From positions 12,214,001-12,278,000 of the forward strand of contig NC_088679.1 in the NCBI RefSeq assembly GCF_950023065.1: DNA of 64,000 bases, in the 5' to 3' direction. Within the stretch, counting starts at the first letter, position 1, and the number at the start of each line of letters is the position of its first letter. The position numbers were made by a program, and so were the translations under genes. The stretch comes from Planococcus citri. Its lineage: Eukaryota; Arthropoda; Insecta; Hemiptera; Pseudococcidae. A model generated the notes under the pieces. It was not told the origin of the DNA, did not search any database, and worked only from the letters and a program-made list of their open reading frames with translations. This document shows, piece after piece, positions 41,617-55,269 of the stretch.

Positions 41617-43800
41617 CATCTTGTAAGAGTTCACTTTCAAAGTTAGCTTTATGGAGGGAGGGGGCAAAACTCCACTGAGGGGGTGCGAATGAAAAATGAT
41701 TGCAATTTTCGAGCTCAGCGCAAAATTTTATACCATTTCGATGGGTCATGTCTATGTTTTAAAATCTGTGTTCTAACATAGTCCTGAAATGGGAGGGGAG
41801 GGGGTGGAGATTGAATGAAAAATTTTGAAGCAAAAATATTCCCAAATAACGAATATGAGATTCATTCTGATTGCGTACACATAAATCCTCACCATCAACG
41901 CGAAATGTGCAAAATGTGTTCAATATCATAGTTGGATTCAGTTTGGGGGGCAAAACGCCATCATGCGGGGGTGGAAATGAAAAATGTCTGCGATGTTAGA
42001 GTTCAGCGCGAAATTTTATACCATTTTGATAGGTCGCAACGATATTATCGGACAGATAATGCATTGTTGAATTCTGGTGGTGGGGGGTAGCTGACAAACC
42101 CATTAGTGCGCATAAAATCGCGTTGTGCAAGTATTTTTTCACCGTTTTTGCGTAGTTGGGCTTCAAATATCCCCGTTTAACACACGTCCAAGAATCCGTT
42201 GGTTCCTGGCCATACTCTGGTCATAAGACCCGTTTTATCGTCGAAATTGGCCAAAAATGCACAAAAATCGCATTCAAAGTGCCATAATATGCAGTTGTGC
42301 AGGGTGTCACGGAAAAAAATCACATATTTGGTATCGGGAGAAGTCCCCAACACAACCCCGTCGAGTTTTTGTGGTTCCGACCATGTCCCCAAAATCACCT
42401 TTTTGAGGGTCCACCCCCCCCATTTGTGCAAGGGAAAAATTTCAAAATTGCACTTTTCTGATTGGGGCACATAGTACCTTCATTTTGGCAGCGCGTTTTT
42501 TTGGTTCCCGAAAAAAAAATACAAAATCAACTTCTAGAGCACTTTTTTGTGTATGGATTGTGGTCTAGAAGTATTTGTAAAAATGAAAATAAACGAATAA
42601 AACAAACAGGAAAAATTATTTTTATTCATAATTATTACATTTGTTAGTGTTTTGGTTCAGAATAATTAATGTCAAAAATCTGCAAAAAAACGAGGTAGGT
42701 ACCCCATATTACCAGCATGTGAAAATTTCAACGCCAAAAATGTTCTATTTTTTTTCAATTTAGAAAAACGACTCACTGAAAAAGTAAAGTATGAAATAGA
42801 TAGTAAAATCATGGCTCTTTCCGACACTCTACTTGAAATTTCAAAAAAATATGTATTTTTCGCGAAAACGTTCAAAAAGTTTGACGTATCTGTTTTGGGG
42901 TTGCATGAAAAAGTCACCACCGACGAATAAAAAAGAGTACACGTGACCAATTGCCTCCGGGTCTGATCAGATCATCTTAGAATCATTTAAAAACACTCCT
43001 TAAATTTTTTCCTGTTGGATAGCACCTACAGAATACGAAAAAAGCGGGTACCCTGTATTACTAGCAACCCCATATTACCTGCTTTTACCCTAATGTTTTT
43101 TCAAGATTTTATTTGAAATTTTTCAATACTATTACTCGAAAAATTTACATTGTTTGTAGAAAAACTTGAGGGGTTGCGGGAAAAATAATTATGATAGGGT
43201 AAAAAAAATTGCTACTTTACCCCTACACGGTGCTTTAAAATTGTATCGTTTCGGTATGTTTTATAAGAATATTTTTGAAGTTGTAAGTATCCCCCCAAAA
43301 TACGTAAGCTGCCTTGACGTATTTCTACCACTTCACGTTCACTAGACCAGCAAGAGAAGTTGCCTATCGTATGAAATGTCCGATGGTAAGGGGAATATTT
43401 ACTGTTAGCTGACAAGACTCCAATTTGAACGAAACCAAGTTGCATTAAAGAGCAAGTCCTAAAACCCCTTGAACCAAAATTTCAGGCGTCGAAGTTGTTT
43501 TTTTTTTTAATTTTTGGTGAATTTTTGAAAATTTTAAAAATATTTAAACACCTGTTTTGAGAGTGATTTTCGAAATTTTACGTGAAGAAAATTTATAGTT
43601 CATGAAAAATTTCAAAAATGGCCCTTGAAAACATTTTTTTTTAATTTTTAAAATTTTCAAAAATTGATTAGAAATCTGAAATTGTATTTTTTAGCACCAG
43701 GAATTTTTTTGGGAGAGGTTCGAGAAATGTTCTTTCAATCTAATTCGGTTTCGTTCAAATCAGAATGTGCTAATTCGAAAAGTTCTCTCTCGTAGGTCAT
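41617..43800. other. Non-coding sequence
   Basis: Contains G-runs (41650-42090) and words repeated between 41640-41720 and 41940-42030 ('aatttta(t/c)accattt(c/t)gat'). No convincing gene. Confidence 0.4.
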
Positions 43801-45430
43801 GGCTCAGTTAGACGAACCATGAAAAATTTTGTGAGTACAATTTTCTACCAACTTACAACGTGGCATTGTCATCAATCTCGTACTTTCAAATCTTCGATCT
43901 TTGTGGAACGGATATCTAATCTGTATTTCATCTATACAAAATTATCCCTAAAATGTTGCAGTGTAGGGGATATCCTTGTAGGTGAAATGAAATCAAAAAT
44001 ACATCGATATTTAATCCATCATCGGTAAATACCATAATTATAACGCTAAAAGGTAGACCACGCAGCATTTATACTCGTTATCTTTCTCTTTCTATACATA
44101 CGCGTGATAGACTATTCGTAATACATATACGAGAATATAGATATCTGTGTAGGTGCAAGAAAGAGAGGGTATCCTGGAATCTGCGAAGTAGACAAGGGTA
44201 TCATAAGGTTCATTCATCGCGCGAACGAATGTCGTCGTCGTATTAGGTCAGGTTGTGTATTTTGTATATACTTACGCGTTATAGTAGGTACCTTTACCTA
44301 TTCCTGTATTCGTGTGTGTAACAGTAAAGGTCTCTACATGGTTAGAAATTAATTAGCAACAGTTCCCTGTGTAACTTGCAATCTTCCAACAATAGTGCCA
44401 ACCTTCACTTTGTTAACGTTTATACCGCACCGTCGTCGTCGTCGTCGTCGTATAGTGGTGCATTTACCCAAAGTGGTGGGAGATGAAAAGGTATACCGAT
44501 GCTTTGGCGTAATTTACGTAATCCTTTTCACCAAATGAGGTAACGATGGTTTTCCGACAACTTATTAGCGGATACGTTTTAGATCAATGGGCCATTTGGA
44601 TGAAGGTGAAAAGCAGGGACAGGTTAACTGTGCTACCATTAGGCTTCACTTGTCGACTTCATCGCCCTTGGTATATGCACCAGTACCTATACCTATAAAT
44701 ACCCCGAATGGTTAGTATAATATTTGCGTACCTACACGTGTACCTATTTGGAAAAAATTCGATGGTGTTGCAGGGAGGGAAGTTGGAGTTGTATATATGG
44801 GTCACTTCCAGTAATCGAATATCCTAGCGATATTTCGAGTCTTAGTGTTTGGGGATGCGAATGGCAAGAGTCAGGTGAAAGAGTTTAAATAACTTACAGT
44901 TTCTTTTCGATTCTGAGAAAACCATAGTCGAACTTGCAATCGAAGAATTTATTCAACTGTGGTTCTATAAGTAGGTATCTGCTCACGTACGAAACGACGA
45001 AGAAATAGCTGGAAGTGATTACGGAGGGGAAGGCTGGAAACCGAGCTTTGTATATTATTCTGTATTTTATCTATTACTACTATCGAACTATCTTCTATAC
45101 GGGGAGTAATAACATAAAATATCAATTAGGAATATTGCCTATACGATTTTATTATCCGGGTACCACGTTTCGTCATCTACTTACTCGCAGTCATAGTTAA
45201 ACGTATAGCCTGGCACATGTATATGCTCTATGGTTCATGTACAATAAGGATTTTATGACATTAAAACCATTTAATAATCCATTTGGTAATTAATTGGAAA
45301 ACCAGAACGGGGTGAAAGATGGACGAAACGCATCGAACTTCAAAAATATATTTATTCACGTGTTGCACTATTGCTCTCCGTTCTCCGTTTGCGTCTCTCT
45401 CTCCCATCCTTGTTTGTTCACTGAGTGATT
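43801..45430. other. Non-coding; promoter-like stretch with CGT microsatellite
   Basis: A (CGT)n run of about seven units lies at 44431-44451, within a stretch (44040-44640) that is richer in CG. It may be an upstream exon or control region; no exon could be assigned. Confidence 0.3.
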
Positions 45431-47218
45431 ATTTTGAGTTGGTGACGTGAAATTGTACTTGGACAGGTGGGTATGGGGTGTACCTTGAACTACCTAATGA
45501 ATGTCGAAGTTGATTAGGTAAAATAATTAGATCTGAAGTTTTCTATTTTCTTACAGTGATGAGCTTCAGAAATGGGAAACTAATTCGAAAGTTTGAGTGA
45601 AGGGTGATGGAAAATATGATTTTTATTAAGTGCATATCAAGAAGAAGGGAGAAAAAAAACTTACCTACATCATCAACGAATTTTTGAAAGATAAAAATAT
45701 AGCTGATTGAACATAGCTGATTGAACATCTCGTATTGCGGAAGATTCGCCAGTCTTAGTTTATGAAGTAGATTCGTATGCATGGAAGTTATTCGAGTTGC
45801 CTGCACGACTTTTGAAGGCACAGTAAATTGAAGGTATTCCTTATGCTTACCTCTGGTCAGAATGACAGAAAAAAAACATCCAGTGTACCTTACCTATGTT
45901 CCGCATAAATCTTTATCACTTACGTCTTTGCTATTTTCAAGTGTTTATCAGCAATGGAATTGGATGCTCATAAATTGTTTTCAAAAAACTGTTCCAATAT
46001 CAATAGATTTTTCATGTATTTTTATTCATTGAAAAAAAAAAAAAAAATGGCGAAGAAAATTGGAGAAAATAACTTGTTCTATGTAAAATAAAAATTTTTG
46101 GGACCCCTTCAAATTTTTCATTGACCTCAGAATCGTAGAAAGGCGAATAATCATTTTGCCCTTTTGATTGTGATTATCAGAAGTAGAAGTCCAAAAGAAT
46201 AAAAAACTACATCGTTTGCGATTTTCCTCGAATTCTCGTCAGTATAATAGCAGGGGTTCCCAAAATAGCATTATAATGTCAAACACCAATTTTCAGGGTA
46301 CTTATTTTGGAGTATTTTGTACAACTTATCAAAAGGAAATTATTACAGGCTTTCTACAATTTTTTATAATGGAATAGGTACGAATCGATACTATTTTTTC
46401 AATTTTTTATTTCCAATTTACCCCTGCCCATGCCCGAGGTAGGTACCTAATTTCTAAATTTAAGGTCACTTTGAGACCTGGGTTTTAAGTCACTCAGAAA
46501 ACATTTTAGTTCCTGAGGTGCCCTTTGAGTGGAGAAATGAGCTCCCAAAAAGGGGGAATTTTCGAAGAAATCGTGATTGTTTCGCTCCCCACCCAACCTG
46601 TTTACTTATTCATGTTTTTGAAATTTTTCTTGAAACAATATAATCTTTCTCAAGGCTCCTATATTACGTGGATTTTTTTTTGGAAATTGGATCGTCCAAA
46701 ATTTACTGGAAATTTTAGTTATTTGGAATATCTACCTACTTCTGCTGTTGAGTTTCAAAATTTTTCAATTTTTCAAATGGCTCGGAGTTGACACTAATTG
46801 CGCAGAGCAGTATTGAAGAACATGGATTTCGTAATAAGTTTTGGGTTGCTTTCTCTGATTTTTCTGAAAATCAATTTTTAAACCTAGTGAAAAAACTTTC
46901 TTACTTAGTGGCGATTTTATAATGGGAAATAATTCTGTAAACGATGTTCTTTCTTTTCTTGACCATGTGTTTTGTTTTTCCGGAGAGTTTATCTACGTCT
47001 TATCCGGAGTTTTCATTAACATGTCCTCCAAACGATTCCAATTTGACTCTTTTGGAGCCTCCAGCGAGTTTTTAAACATATCAAAAGAGGACTACTCTAT
47101 AATTTTTCAAATTGGAATACGAATCGAATACATTTTTTCCCTTCTTGTGGTGTCATTTATCCAATTTCCTGGTTAAAATTATCTCGTAATTCGAGTCTTC
47201 AGGGAACAGCAATGTAAG
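45431..47218. other. Non-coding sequence
   Basis: 46440-46620 resembles an arm of the 47219-48130 fold-back: a 'gaggtgccctttg' block, then 'tttcgaagaaatcgtg' and 'cccaacctgtt'. Nothing else was recognised. Confidence 0.4.
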
Positions 47219-48130
47219 TTAGGGTAGATTTCCCCACAAAAATTCGCCAATTTTTGACTAAATTCAGCAGAAACCTTCACTTTGAGTTGAAAATCACTAT
47301 GAACACATTTTAGCTCCAGAGGTGCCCTTGGAAGGAAGAAATGAGCTATCAAAGAGGGGGCGTTTTCGAAAAAATCGTGTTTTTTCATGTCTGTTGCTGC
47401 CCAACCTGTTGAATTGTTTTGGGAGAAATGTTCCAGTCTCAAATGAAAGTATAAAATGCTATTGTGGTCAAAATCCAAGACCTTTTTTTGGGGGGGGGGG
47501 GGGGTCGTCTACCAAGCAGTTTAAAATTTCCAAATCACTCATTTTGGGATAATCTTCGCAAACACTTCGCATTAGGTAATTTAGAGAAAATATTAAAAGA
47601 TATCATTCTTGAAACCGGAGAAATATTTTGAAACTGAGTGGTGCTAATTTTTGGCTCATTATTGTCAATTTCAAAAATTCCAGAAAAATATACCTAGCTG
47701 AGAATTTGAATGAAACTTTTTCGATTTTTTGACATTTTCAATACTCGATGACTAAAAAATTGACAACATTGCGTTCCAAAATATTTCCCTTGTTTCAAGA
47801 ATGATAAATTTCGATGTTTTTGGCTTAATCAATGCGAAATATTGAAGAGGGGCCAAATTTTGGAAACTCGAATTTATCCAAAAATAAGCAATTTGCAAAA
47901 TATTCAACTATATTTAGTGAAACTTTGAAAATTCCCGAAACTGGTTGGTTAGCAACAGGAGTGAACAAACAGGATTTTTTCAAAAATACACCCTCCTAGA
48001 GGACCCAATTCTCTCCTCCAAGAGCACCTCCGAAGCTAAAATGTTTTCTGAATAACTTTCAACTCAAAATGAAAGTCTGTGCTGAATTTTATCAACATTT
48101 GCCTACTTCTTTTTGGGCGATCCACCCTAA
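47219..48130. mobile_element. Large fold-back element, about 912 bp
   Basis: Ends TTAGGGTAGATT and its inverse ATCCACCCTAA close two arms of some 250 bp (47219-47480 and 47890-48130). Inner inverted matches, such as 'ttcttgaaac' / 'gtttcaagaa', continue towards the centre. Related single arms appear near 540-700, 46440-46620 and 59640-59760. There is no transposase; it is probably non-autonomous. Confidence 0.6.
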
Positions 48131-48289
48131 TGTGTAGTATGCACGAGGTGCTGTTGAAGGTTAGTATAAAGAAATGCCTCTGCATGAATCAGTAAACCTT
48201 CTAGTAGGCGTTTGAGTACATATTACTACAAGTTTGGAAACCCTTCAATCGATGAGAAGCGCTAATGATTTATGAAAAGCGCATACAGT

Positions 48290-48920
48290 TAATAGCCGAT
48301 CCTTCGAACTGAAATTTCACGACTTTGATGTGGAACCTCTTGCTATAGGTTTCGATTTGCTTTTCCAAGTTTGAAAACTTGGGCGTAAATGATTGAAAAG
48401 TTCGATTTTTGAATACCAACTTACTGAGGAGTAGCAGTGCAAAAATCCGTCTCGTCTCGATTTTCATTACCTGGTCCTCTATTTTATCGTGGGATTTTCT
48501 AATAATTTTTAGATTCCGAATTAATGGGCCAAGGTCACATTTCAGGTGCTTGGTTGAAATTCTCCTGGTTTTATCGTGTGATTTTCTAATAATTTTTAGA
48601 TTCCGAATTAATGGGCCAAGGTCACATTTCAAGTGCTTGGTTGAAATTCTCCTGGTTGATGTCAGACTATATTGAGTTGGGAGTTGACATTAAAAGTTGG
48701 TGGAAATTGAATTTTCCACAGCTCAGATCAATTTCTACTCTTCATCTTTGATAAGATTTCAAAAATTCATCCAGATAGCTTGGAAATCACTCTGGAGGTT
48801 CCATATCAACGAGAAAAAATGGATTTCGAATTTGTTCATTTACGAGATGCTGTTGAAGATATGTAAAGAAATGCCTCCGCATGAATTAGTACCTAGGTAT
48901 ATTATATAACTTATCTTCTA
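48290..48920. repeat. Dispersed repeat, copy 3
   Basis: Shares the ordered motifs of 1110-1740 and 5400-6090. It contains a local 87-bp tandem duplication. Confidence 0.6.
48482..48655 (+). repeat. 87-bp tandem duplication
   Basis: Two adjacent 87-bp units (48482-48568 and 48569-48655) begin TTTTATCGTG and end TCTCCTGG, with only about two differences. This is a recent local duplication inside an older repeat. Confidence 0.88.
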
Positions 48921-49258
48921 GTAGATGTTTGAGTACACTCGTAGCAAGTCAAATTTACAAAATGAATCAAATTCTGTATTTTGGGGTATCTACTCGTATG
49001 AATGCTGTGTCTCAAAATCAATTTTTTAGAATCAAATATCGCAGTCTCATTTTTTGATTCAACCTTTCGCATGAAGATTTATACGAATATTTGCAAATTA
49101 CAAATCATTAAAAATAAAATAGCTACCTATACGCAATCCTACGTACCCACTATCACAAATTCAGCACGTTTTCTATTACACGGTTACAGGGAACTCGCCC
49201 CAGTAGCTATTTTAATTCACGCAAAAAGAATCTAAACATTTTTGATTTCATTTACCTA
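48921..49258. other. Non-coding sequence
   Basis: Nothing recognisable was seen. Confidence 0.4.
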
Positions 49259-49531
49259 CCGCGTGACCAAGAATAATGGGTTTTGAAATGTTCTGATAAG
49301 TCAAAAAGGGAAAAAAAATTCCCTAAGTAAAAATTGGAAAATGGAATAACAAACGAGAAAAAGTGCTTTTGAATTATTGTTTCGATGCAAAATGAAAGAT
49401 TATTTCGTGTTTCATTGAAACAATCACTCAAACGCTCATTTTTTACATGATTATTTAATTTTCTAATTTTCATCGTGGGAATTTTCTCTCCCTTTTGATA
49501 ACATCGAAATCCATTATTCTTGGTCACCCGG
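49259..49531. mobile_element. TA-flanked MITE family, copy 2
   Basis: 273 bp with ends CCGCGTGACCAAGAATAATG and the inverse CATTATTCTTGGTCACCCGG, one mismatch in about 21 bp. TA lies at both outer edges (49257-49258, 49532-49533). Same family as 39441-39719. Confidence 0.8.
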
Positions 49532-49917
49532 TACTTGATTCCATATACTAAATCTTTCAGTGTTGTTTAGAACCTAATTTAGTAGGCTTCTTCGTCAAAA
49601 AAATCACTGGTAAGTTTCTTAATTTTTCATTTCTCATTAAATAATTGGTATAGGTACCTATATTTTTTTGTGGATGTCGCCTTGAGCATCGCTTTTTGGG
49701 AGATCAAAACGCTGTTGGAATCGGAAGTAAATATCTTTGCTTACCTACTTACCATGAAATGGAATAAAATTGAATCTTCATGTTAATGCATTTTGTGAAA
49801 TCCTTATTTTGAATGAAATAGGTACTTATTCCAAAAATAAATTTTAGAAGTGTTGAAAAATGTATTTTCATTATACTAGTGATATGTGCAATAGTGACAC
49901 ATTACCTAATACCTTAG

Positions 49918-50091
49918 CCAAAAAAAGTCATAGCATTTTACCTATGTGTTACGTACTGCGCATGGCAGGTTGGTGTCGTCACGCGGTGGAGCAACCAATG
50001 GGGTGCAACGTTGTACGTGAACAGCTGATTTGATGCCTGCTCGCGCACTGCGCAGTACGTAAAACTTACGTAAAATCCTATGACTTTCTTA
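49918..50091. mobile_element. Short fold-back MITE with GC-rich centre
   Basis: About 174 bp. The left arm carries 'aaagtcatagcattttac' and 'ttacgtactgcgca'. The right arm carries the inverse 'tgcgcagtacgtaa' and 'gtaaaatcctatgacttt'. The centre is GC-rich. Target duplication not resolved. Confidence 0.65.
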
Positions 50092-50449
50092 AGAGTAGGT
50101 ATAATCTATTTCCATATTTGTATTAAAGAGCTTTAGGAAAATGTTGATGCTTCAGTTTTCCACGTTCTGTAAAATTACATGTAAAACTAAATTTTAAAAA
50201 AAATCAAAAAAATGCCGACTTCATTTCAAATTTACAGCTCAACTTTTTTAGTCAATCAAGAAAAATACCTAAAATGATTATTTCATTTTTTTTGCCGGGT
50301 AGGAATAACTTGTCCTTTTATTTATAATTTATGAAAAGGGCTTGGTACTGATCGGAAGAAATGTCCTTGCTTACTTACTGCATTAATTTAATTATTTTCT
50401 TAGGTTACAAGTTAATAAATGTATTTAGGTATTATATGGATTGGATGTA

Positions 50450-51349
50450 GAGGAGAAGGTACAATTATGGACCCCCCATGGTTTAGTGTACAACCACTAG
50501 CGCTACGGTCATGCTGGGTACTAAAAATTATACTAGTAGTGTAGTATCGATGATCCATGTACTTATTTCGGATCCATACAAACTTGGGTGCCTCTCATCA
50601 GCAATTGTTTTTTTGCGCATTATTTTCTTGCCAATGGAAAATTTTACAAGTTTTTTATTCAGTAATTCATCAACTTCAAATAAAGTTTGGAAAAAAAATG
50701 ATTAGCGAAGTAAGTAGCTTACAATGTGTACTTTCAAAATATACTTTCATATTTGTCTGTACTTCAACTGATTTTCATAATTTTTTTCATTTTTCATAAA
50801 CTGACCCAATTTTTTGCATGGGTATAAATATGGGCCCCTAAATTTTTTTACCTAATTCTGATTCAATATTTTTTAGAATATCGAGAAAAGTGTTATTAAC
50901 GAAGAAGACAAGTCCAAAGTGTCAAAATGGAACCATGATTTTTTCATTTTTCATAAACTTGGCCAATTTTTTGCATGGGTATAAATATGGACCCCTAAAT
51001 TTTTTTCATCTAATTTTGATTCAATGGTTTTTAGAATACCGAGAAAAGTGTTATTAATAAAGAAGACAAGTCCAAAGCATCGAAAAACATCTTTAAATAA
51101 ATTTTTGTTCAATTTTCTGAACTTTTTATTCATTTTTTGAGGGGGGGGGTCCATATTTGTACCATTTTATGTCACTTTTCTAAATTTCAAATTTCTCCGT
51201 GAGTTTTCAACAAAAAAAATAATTTTTTTTACACAATATACTAGAGTCTTTGGCCTTTCGAATGGTATACTCGAAAAAAAATTTTGATAATTTTTTCTGC
51301 CCTTTAAAGCCAAAAAGCTAGAGGGGGTCCATATTTGTACCTTCTCCTC
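50450..51349. mobile_element. Non-autonomous TIR element, about 900 bp, TA-flanked
   Basis: GAGGAGAAGGTACAA at the left is mirrored by TTGTACCTTCTCCTC at the right, with the match continuing into a GGACCCCC block. TA sits outside each end (50448-50449, 51350-51351). The interior has a tandem duplication: about 138 bp at 50783-50920 and again at 50941-51078, sharing 'ttttttgcatgggtataaat'. No transposase frame was seen. Confidence 0.65.
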
Positions 51350-51351
51350 TA

Positions 51352-53990
51352 TCAATGCATCATCGATGTGATCTTAGGCTATTTTTTCAAAAAAAATTAC
51401 TCAATTTCAGAGTGTCAGGGGTGGATTTTGAGGTGAACTTTATAATTGGGGGGGGGGCTGAATTTATGAAGTGTGTGAACTAAAGGAATTATTTGATGCA
51501 AATAATCACAAACATAGGTACACATGCCTCACACTCAGTAAAAATATCCGGCCCGGTGGACCAATGGTTTCTTTTTATCCATTATCACAAATAAATTGCG
51601 CATTCAGAGTGAAAGTTTCATCTCAAAAAAAGTGAGCTTTTTTTATTGATCTAGTGGGTCAAACACTTCGTACGCGATCCAATATTGATGAGTTATAACA
51701 TTATTAGCCTTCTCTGGATTTGCATAATGTAAATTGATAGTTCAATTCTAATGACACCATCTTAAAGAAAATTGTAATCCTCTTGTTACCGTATTTTGAA
51801 ATAAAAAAGTGGTGTTTTATGAGAACTCCCGAACTTGATTAAAATCAATTTTGAGCTTTTCATAATGGCCTAAATGTAATGATATGCAAGTATTGAGGTC
51901 TACAAGAGACAACATCTTAAAATGTTCCCAGCTTCGAGCTTCCTCTGCAAAAACAGAACGTTCATTTTACGTTTCGTTGGGACCATTATTGGTCATAATT
52001 TCTTTCCAGGCTCCATAAAAAAAAAAAATTGAAAAAAAACTCACTTTACTGCACTCTATACTTATTATGAATAATTTGAACTTTTACATACCTACTTCCG
52101 TGATATTCTAAGAGCCACAAAACCTCTCAAAAAACCTCAAACTTGCCATTATAATGAAGATCTATTCAATGACCATCATCATCATCTTAATTCTTGACTC
52201 GTGATCTCCAGCAGTATCTATATTCGCTGCTCGTCTATTTTACATACCATGCCATTGATCGCGAGCAGTGTCCATTTAATGAAGTGTCCATATACACAAT
52301 GATTTATCCACATCGGTTCATAGAGGTAAGTGGAAGCACTACCTATTCTTACCCAAGTACTTACTTACTCCAACTATCTGTGTATTCTCTTCGGTAATAC
52401 TCGTCGAAGTGATTTCTTTTCTCCTCTCTTCTGTTCTTATTATTTAAATACACGCCGCCAATACCTTGCCTTTACTTCCACTTATTCTCTCTTACTCTCT
52501 TACTCTGTTTCTCGTCTGTACCTATACTTACAAGATGCAACCATAAGGAGCAGTCAGCCATAGGTACGTACGTAGGTACAAAATGTGCAAAAGAGATAGA
52601 TAGATATTTAGTTACCTAGCTAGAAAATAAGTATACTCGGAAACAGAGAGAAAAAAACCGCGGATGATTAAAGGAATAAAAAAGAAAAAAAGGCACAGGT
52701 AAGTATAGGTACGTAAAGAAAAAATAAATAAATAAATAAACGAGGTCATAAGGTAATTCTCGGATGTGTATATCTTTAACGATCCATCGCCGAGTTTAAC
52801 TGCTTATAAATAGTACCCAAGCTGTAGTCTACGTACCTAAAGCTAGGTACATAATGTATGTATAACTTACGCTCACTAATAAAGAGAAAATAATAATGTA
52901 AGTACTACCGGACATGTGGTATTCGTTTAGTCGTGAATTACTTACACTCTTTTAAAAAGATAGATATACCAAGTACGTCTAGCTGGGGTATAAGAAGTAC
53001 GTGTCGGCTAACACACGCACCATACAGGTTATGTACCTACATTTTATGTATATCTACTCATGTGAGCGGTGATTTTTCCCCCTCATCTGGTGTTCGTCCT
53101 GGTCTGTTATTCACTATGTTCAGCATCTTCGTAGCTTAAAATGACGACAGTAGCGACACGACCAGACTTATAGGCTCATTTATTATCAAAGTACCGTTAA
53201 AAATCAACAAAAGAATATTACAGTTTTACGATTGCGTGTAATTATTGCTGTTTATGAAAATACCCAGGTATATGATTATTGTGTGGTCTGCTTTTTCAAG
53301 ACTCTAAGATGTACCTATTGGCTGGTCGAATGATGTAGTTAGACCTGTAGCTCGCAGATGGTCATCGATTGTATGCCTTGATTAGGAGACGTTGTTGCAA
53401 AGGTCATTTTTGGGATGGGATGGGAGGGTGGGTGATGAGAGAAGGAGTACTTACCTGCGTGTTGTGTTATATGTAACTGGAAAATTTCGGAAATTGAGAT
53501 GTATATACTTACAAACGTGTATCTGATTTTGGTTGCAGGTATGTATATATCTTGTGCATATAATTGGGTACATACTTGAATAGATAGGTCTATTAGGTGC
53601 ATACTGCGTAGACATATGGTCACAGGTGCAAAGTGTACTGGGTCTTGAGTGTCTTCTTATGTGTTATAACTTATAAGGTGTGTTGACGTATGGTGTGACT
53701 TAATTACAGGATGATGGAGTGGAGTAGGGATTACGTGAGTTTTTCCAAAACGGTTTTTAGGAAATAGGTCACCAAGAAACATTTGGTCGTAATTTTTGGA
53801 TTAATTTGTTTCAAAGGGAACCACTCCCACTTCTCTAGAACCAGTTAAATGCGAGGTAAATTTTAATCTAGAATCAAACTCTCCGACCCATAAATTTTAT
53901 CCAGCCTCAAACTGATCATTTATCATTTTTGAAGTTCTTGAAGAGAATCTTCACTTCTTCAGATAAAATAGGTGAAATGCCCCTAACTTC
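51352..53990. other. Non-coding sequence
   Basis: 52150-53170 is slightly richer in GC, with 'taggtacgta' words, and has donor-like GTAAGTATAG near 52700. No exon or repeat end was supported. Confidence 0.35.
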
Positions 53991-54088
53991 AGATTTTTGA
54001 AATTTTGATTGAACATTGTTGGGTATTCGTGCCTCTAAAAAAAAAGTCGGGAGACAACAAAATTTCTCCCACCCCCCCCCCTCCTTGG

Positions 54089-54735
54089 CTAAAATGACGA
54101 AAAAACTGTTTTTTTTTTCAGAGGAAAAACATACTTTAACGAGATTGACGAATCTTTTGTAATACTGAAACTTGAAGATTCATGCTTCAATTCTGGTAAT
54201 TTTTGAATAAGTATACTCGTAATTTCACCTTTCCACGAAATATTGTCTCTGAATAAATTTTCATCAGATAGAATAGCCATGAATTTTCAATAAATGATCT
54301 GGCTGAAACTCCGCGAGTTCCTAGATCAGCAGGGTTATTTGTTCCCATAATATAGGATCAATTTTCAGTTTCAGCCAATGCCAAAATTTTTATCACTCTA
54401 TTTGAAACGAATAATTTTAATTTGAGCGGATCTATTTTCAACCAAGCCAAAGTGACTTGAGAATCCGAAAAGCAATAAAATTCATTTATTTTCAGGATGT
54501 TATGTAGATGTACATACCTAACCTGTGAATCAAATTAGCAATGTAATTCAGCTGCCATTAATTCAAGCCTGTGGATAGGATGAATCGTTTTTATAGGCGC
54601 AACACGTGTTTATGAGCATGCAAATGAGACAAAAAATTTGCCATTTTTGTCTACTGAACAAACATAAATTACAGCACAGTATGCACTCATTGATGCATCA
54701 CAAAATCCAATCAACTGTTGAATTTTGACACATTT
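54089..54735 (-). pseudogene. Fossil BEL/Pao RNase H region
   Basis: Reading the minus strand through several frames gives an ordered BEL RNase H and its following segment. The RNase H block is GFCDASMSAYCAVIY (near 54690). Then come API.TI...RLELMAAEL (near 54570), FSDSQVTLAW (near 54450), VSNRV..I (near 54400) and NPADLGTRGVS (near 54320). Stops and frameshifts break it in at least three places. It belongs with the RT remnant at 57395-58020, from which later insertions have separated it. Confidence 0.75.
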
Positions 54736-55140
54736 TGTTAGTGCATAACACCTAGGTATACTACATATAACCTAAGATAAGTGCAGGTAATTACACCACA
54801 CTGAGGTTTGAGGTCATTTAGTAGGGTTAAAATGCATCTTTGGCAAAAATGTCAATGAACCACCTCAAAGTACATCTTATATTAGGTACCTTTCACAAAA
54901 TAAAAATTTTTCTTACCCCTCCCCCAATCCCATCCATCACCTCCTGAAAATTATTCATAAAAGTGGCGTAATTATCAACACATGCAGGTGTAATTACACC
55001 ACCACCTCAAAAAACAATTTAAAGTCGATGAAAACATTGGTAAACATCATTTGGAATTTTGGGCATCTTATTGGCTACCTTTCCCTGAAAAAAAATTAGT
55101 CATTACCCCTTCATCTACCCCGCCCTTTAATTTCTGAAAA
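54735..55140. repeat. Diverged repeat units around AAGTGGCGTAAT, left part
   Basis: Units related to 'ctgaaaattattca(c/t)(c/a)aaagtggcgtaat' and then 'atgcaggt(g)taattacaccac' occur at 54940-55010 and 55130-55154. They continue at 56833-56900, 56985-57010 and 57318-57350 across the nested retroposon. The unit at 54940-54980 is an uninterrupted version of the retroposon's target. Confidence 0.6.
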
Positions 55141-55154
55141 TTATTCACCAAAGT
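55141..55154. repeat. 14-bp target-site duplication, left
   Basis: TTATTCACCAAAGT here equals 56833-56846. The last T merges with the poly(T) that is the element's poly(A) tail on the other strand. Confidence 0.85.
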
Positions 55155-55269
55155 TTTTTTTTTATTTAACAAGGTTTATTACAATCTTAAGAAGACCTTA
55201 AATAAGTAATATTTCTGACTTTAAACAAGTTAGTTAGGTACATGAATGGTACATGACATGTGTAGGGTT

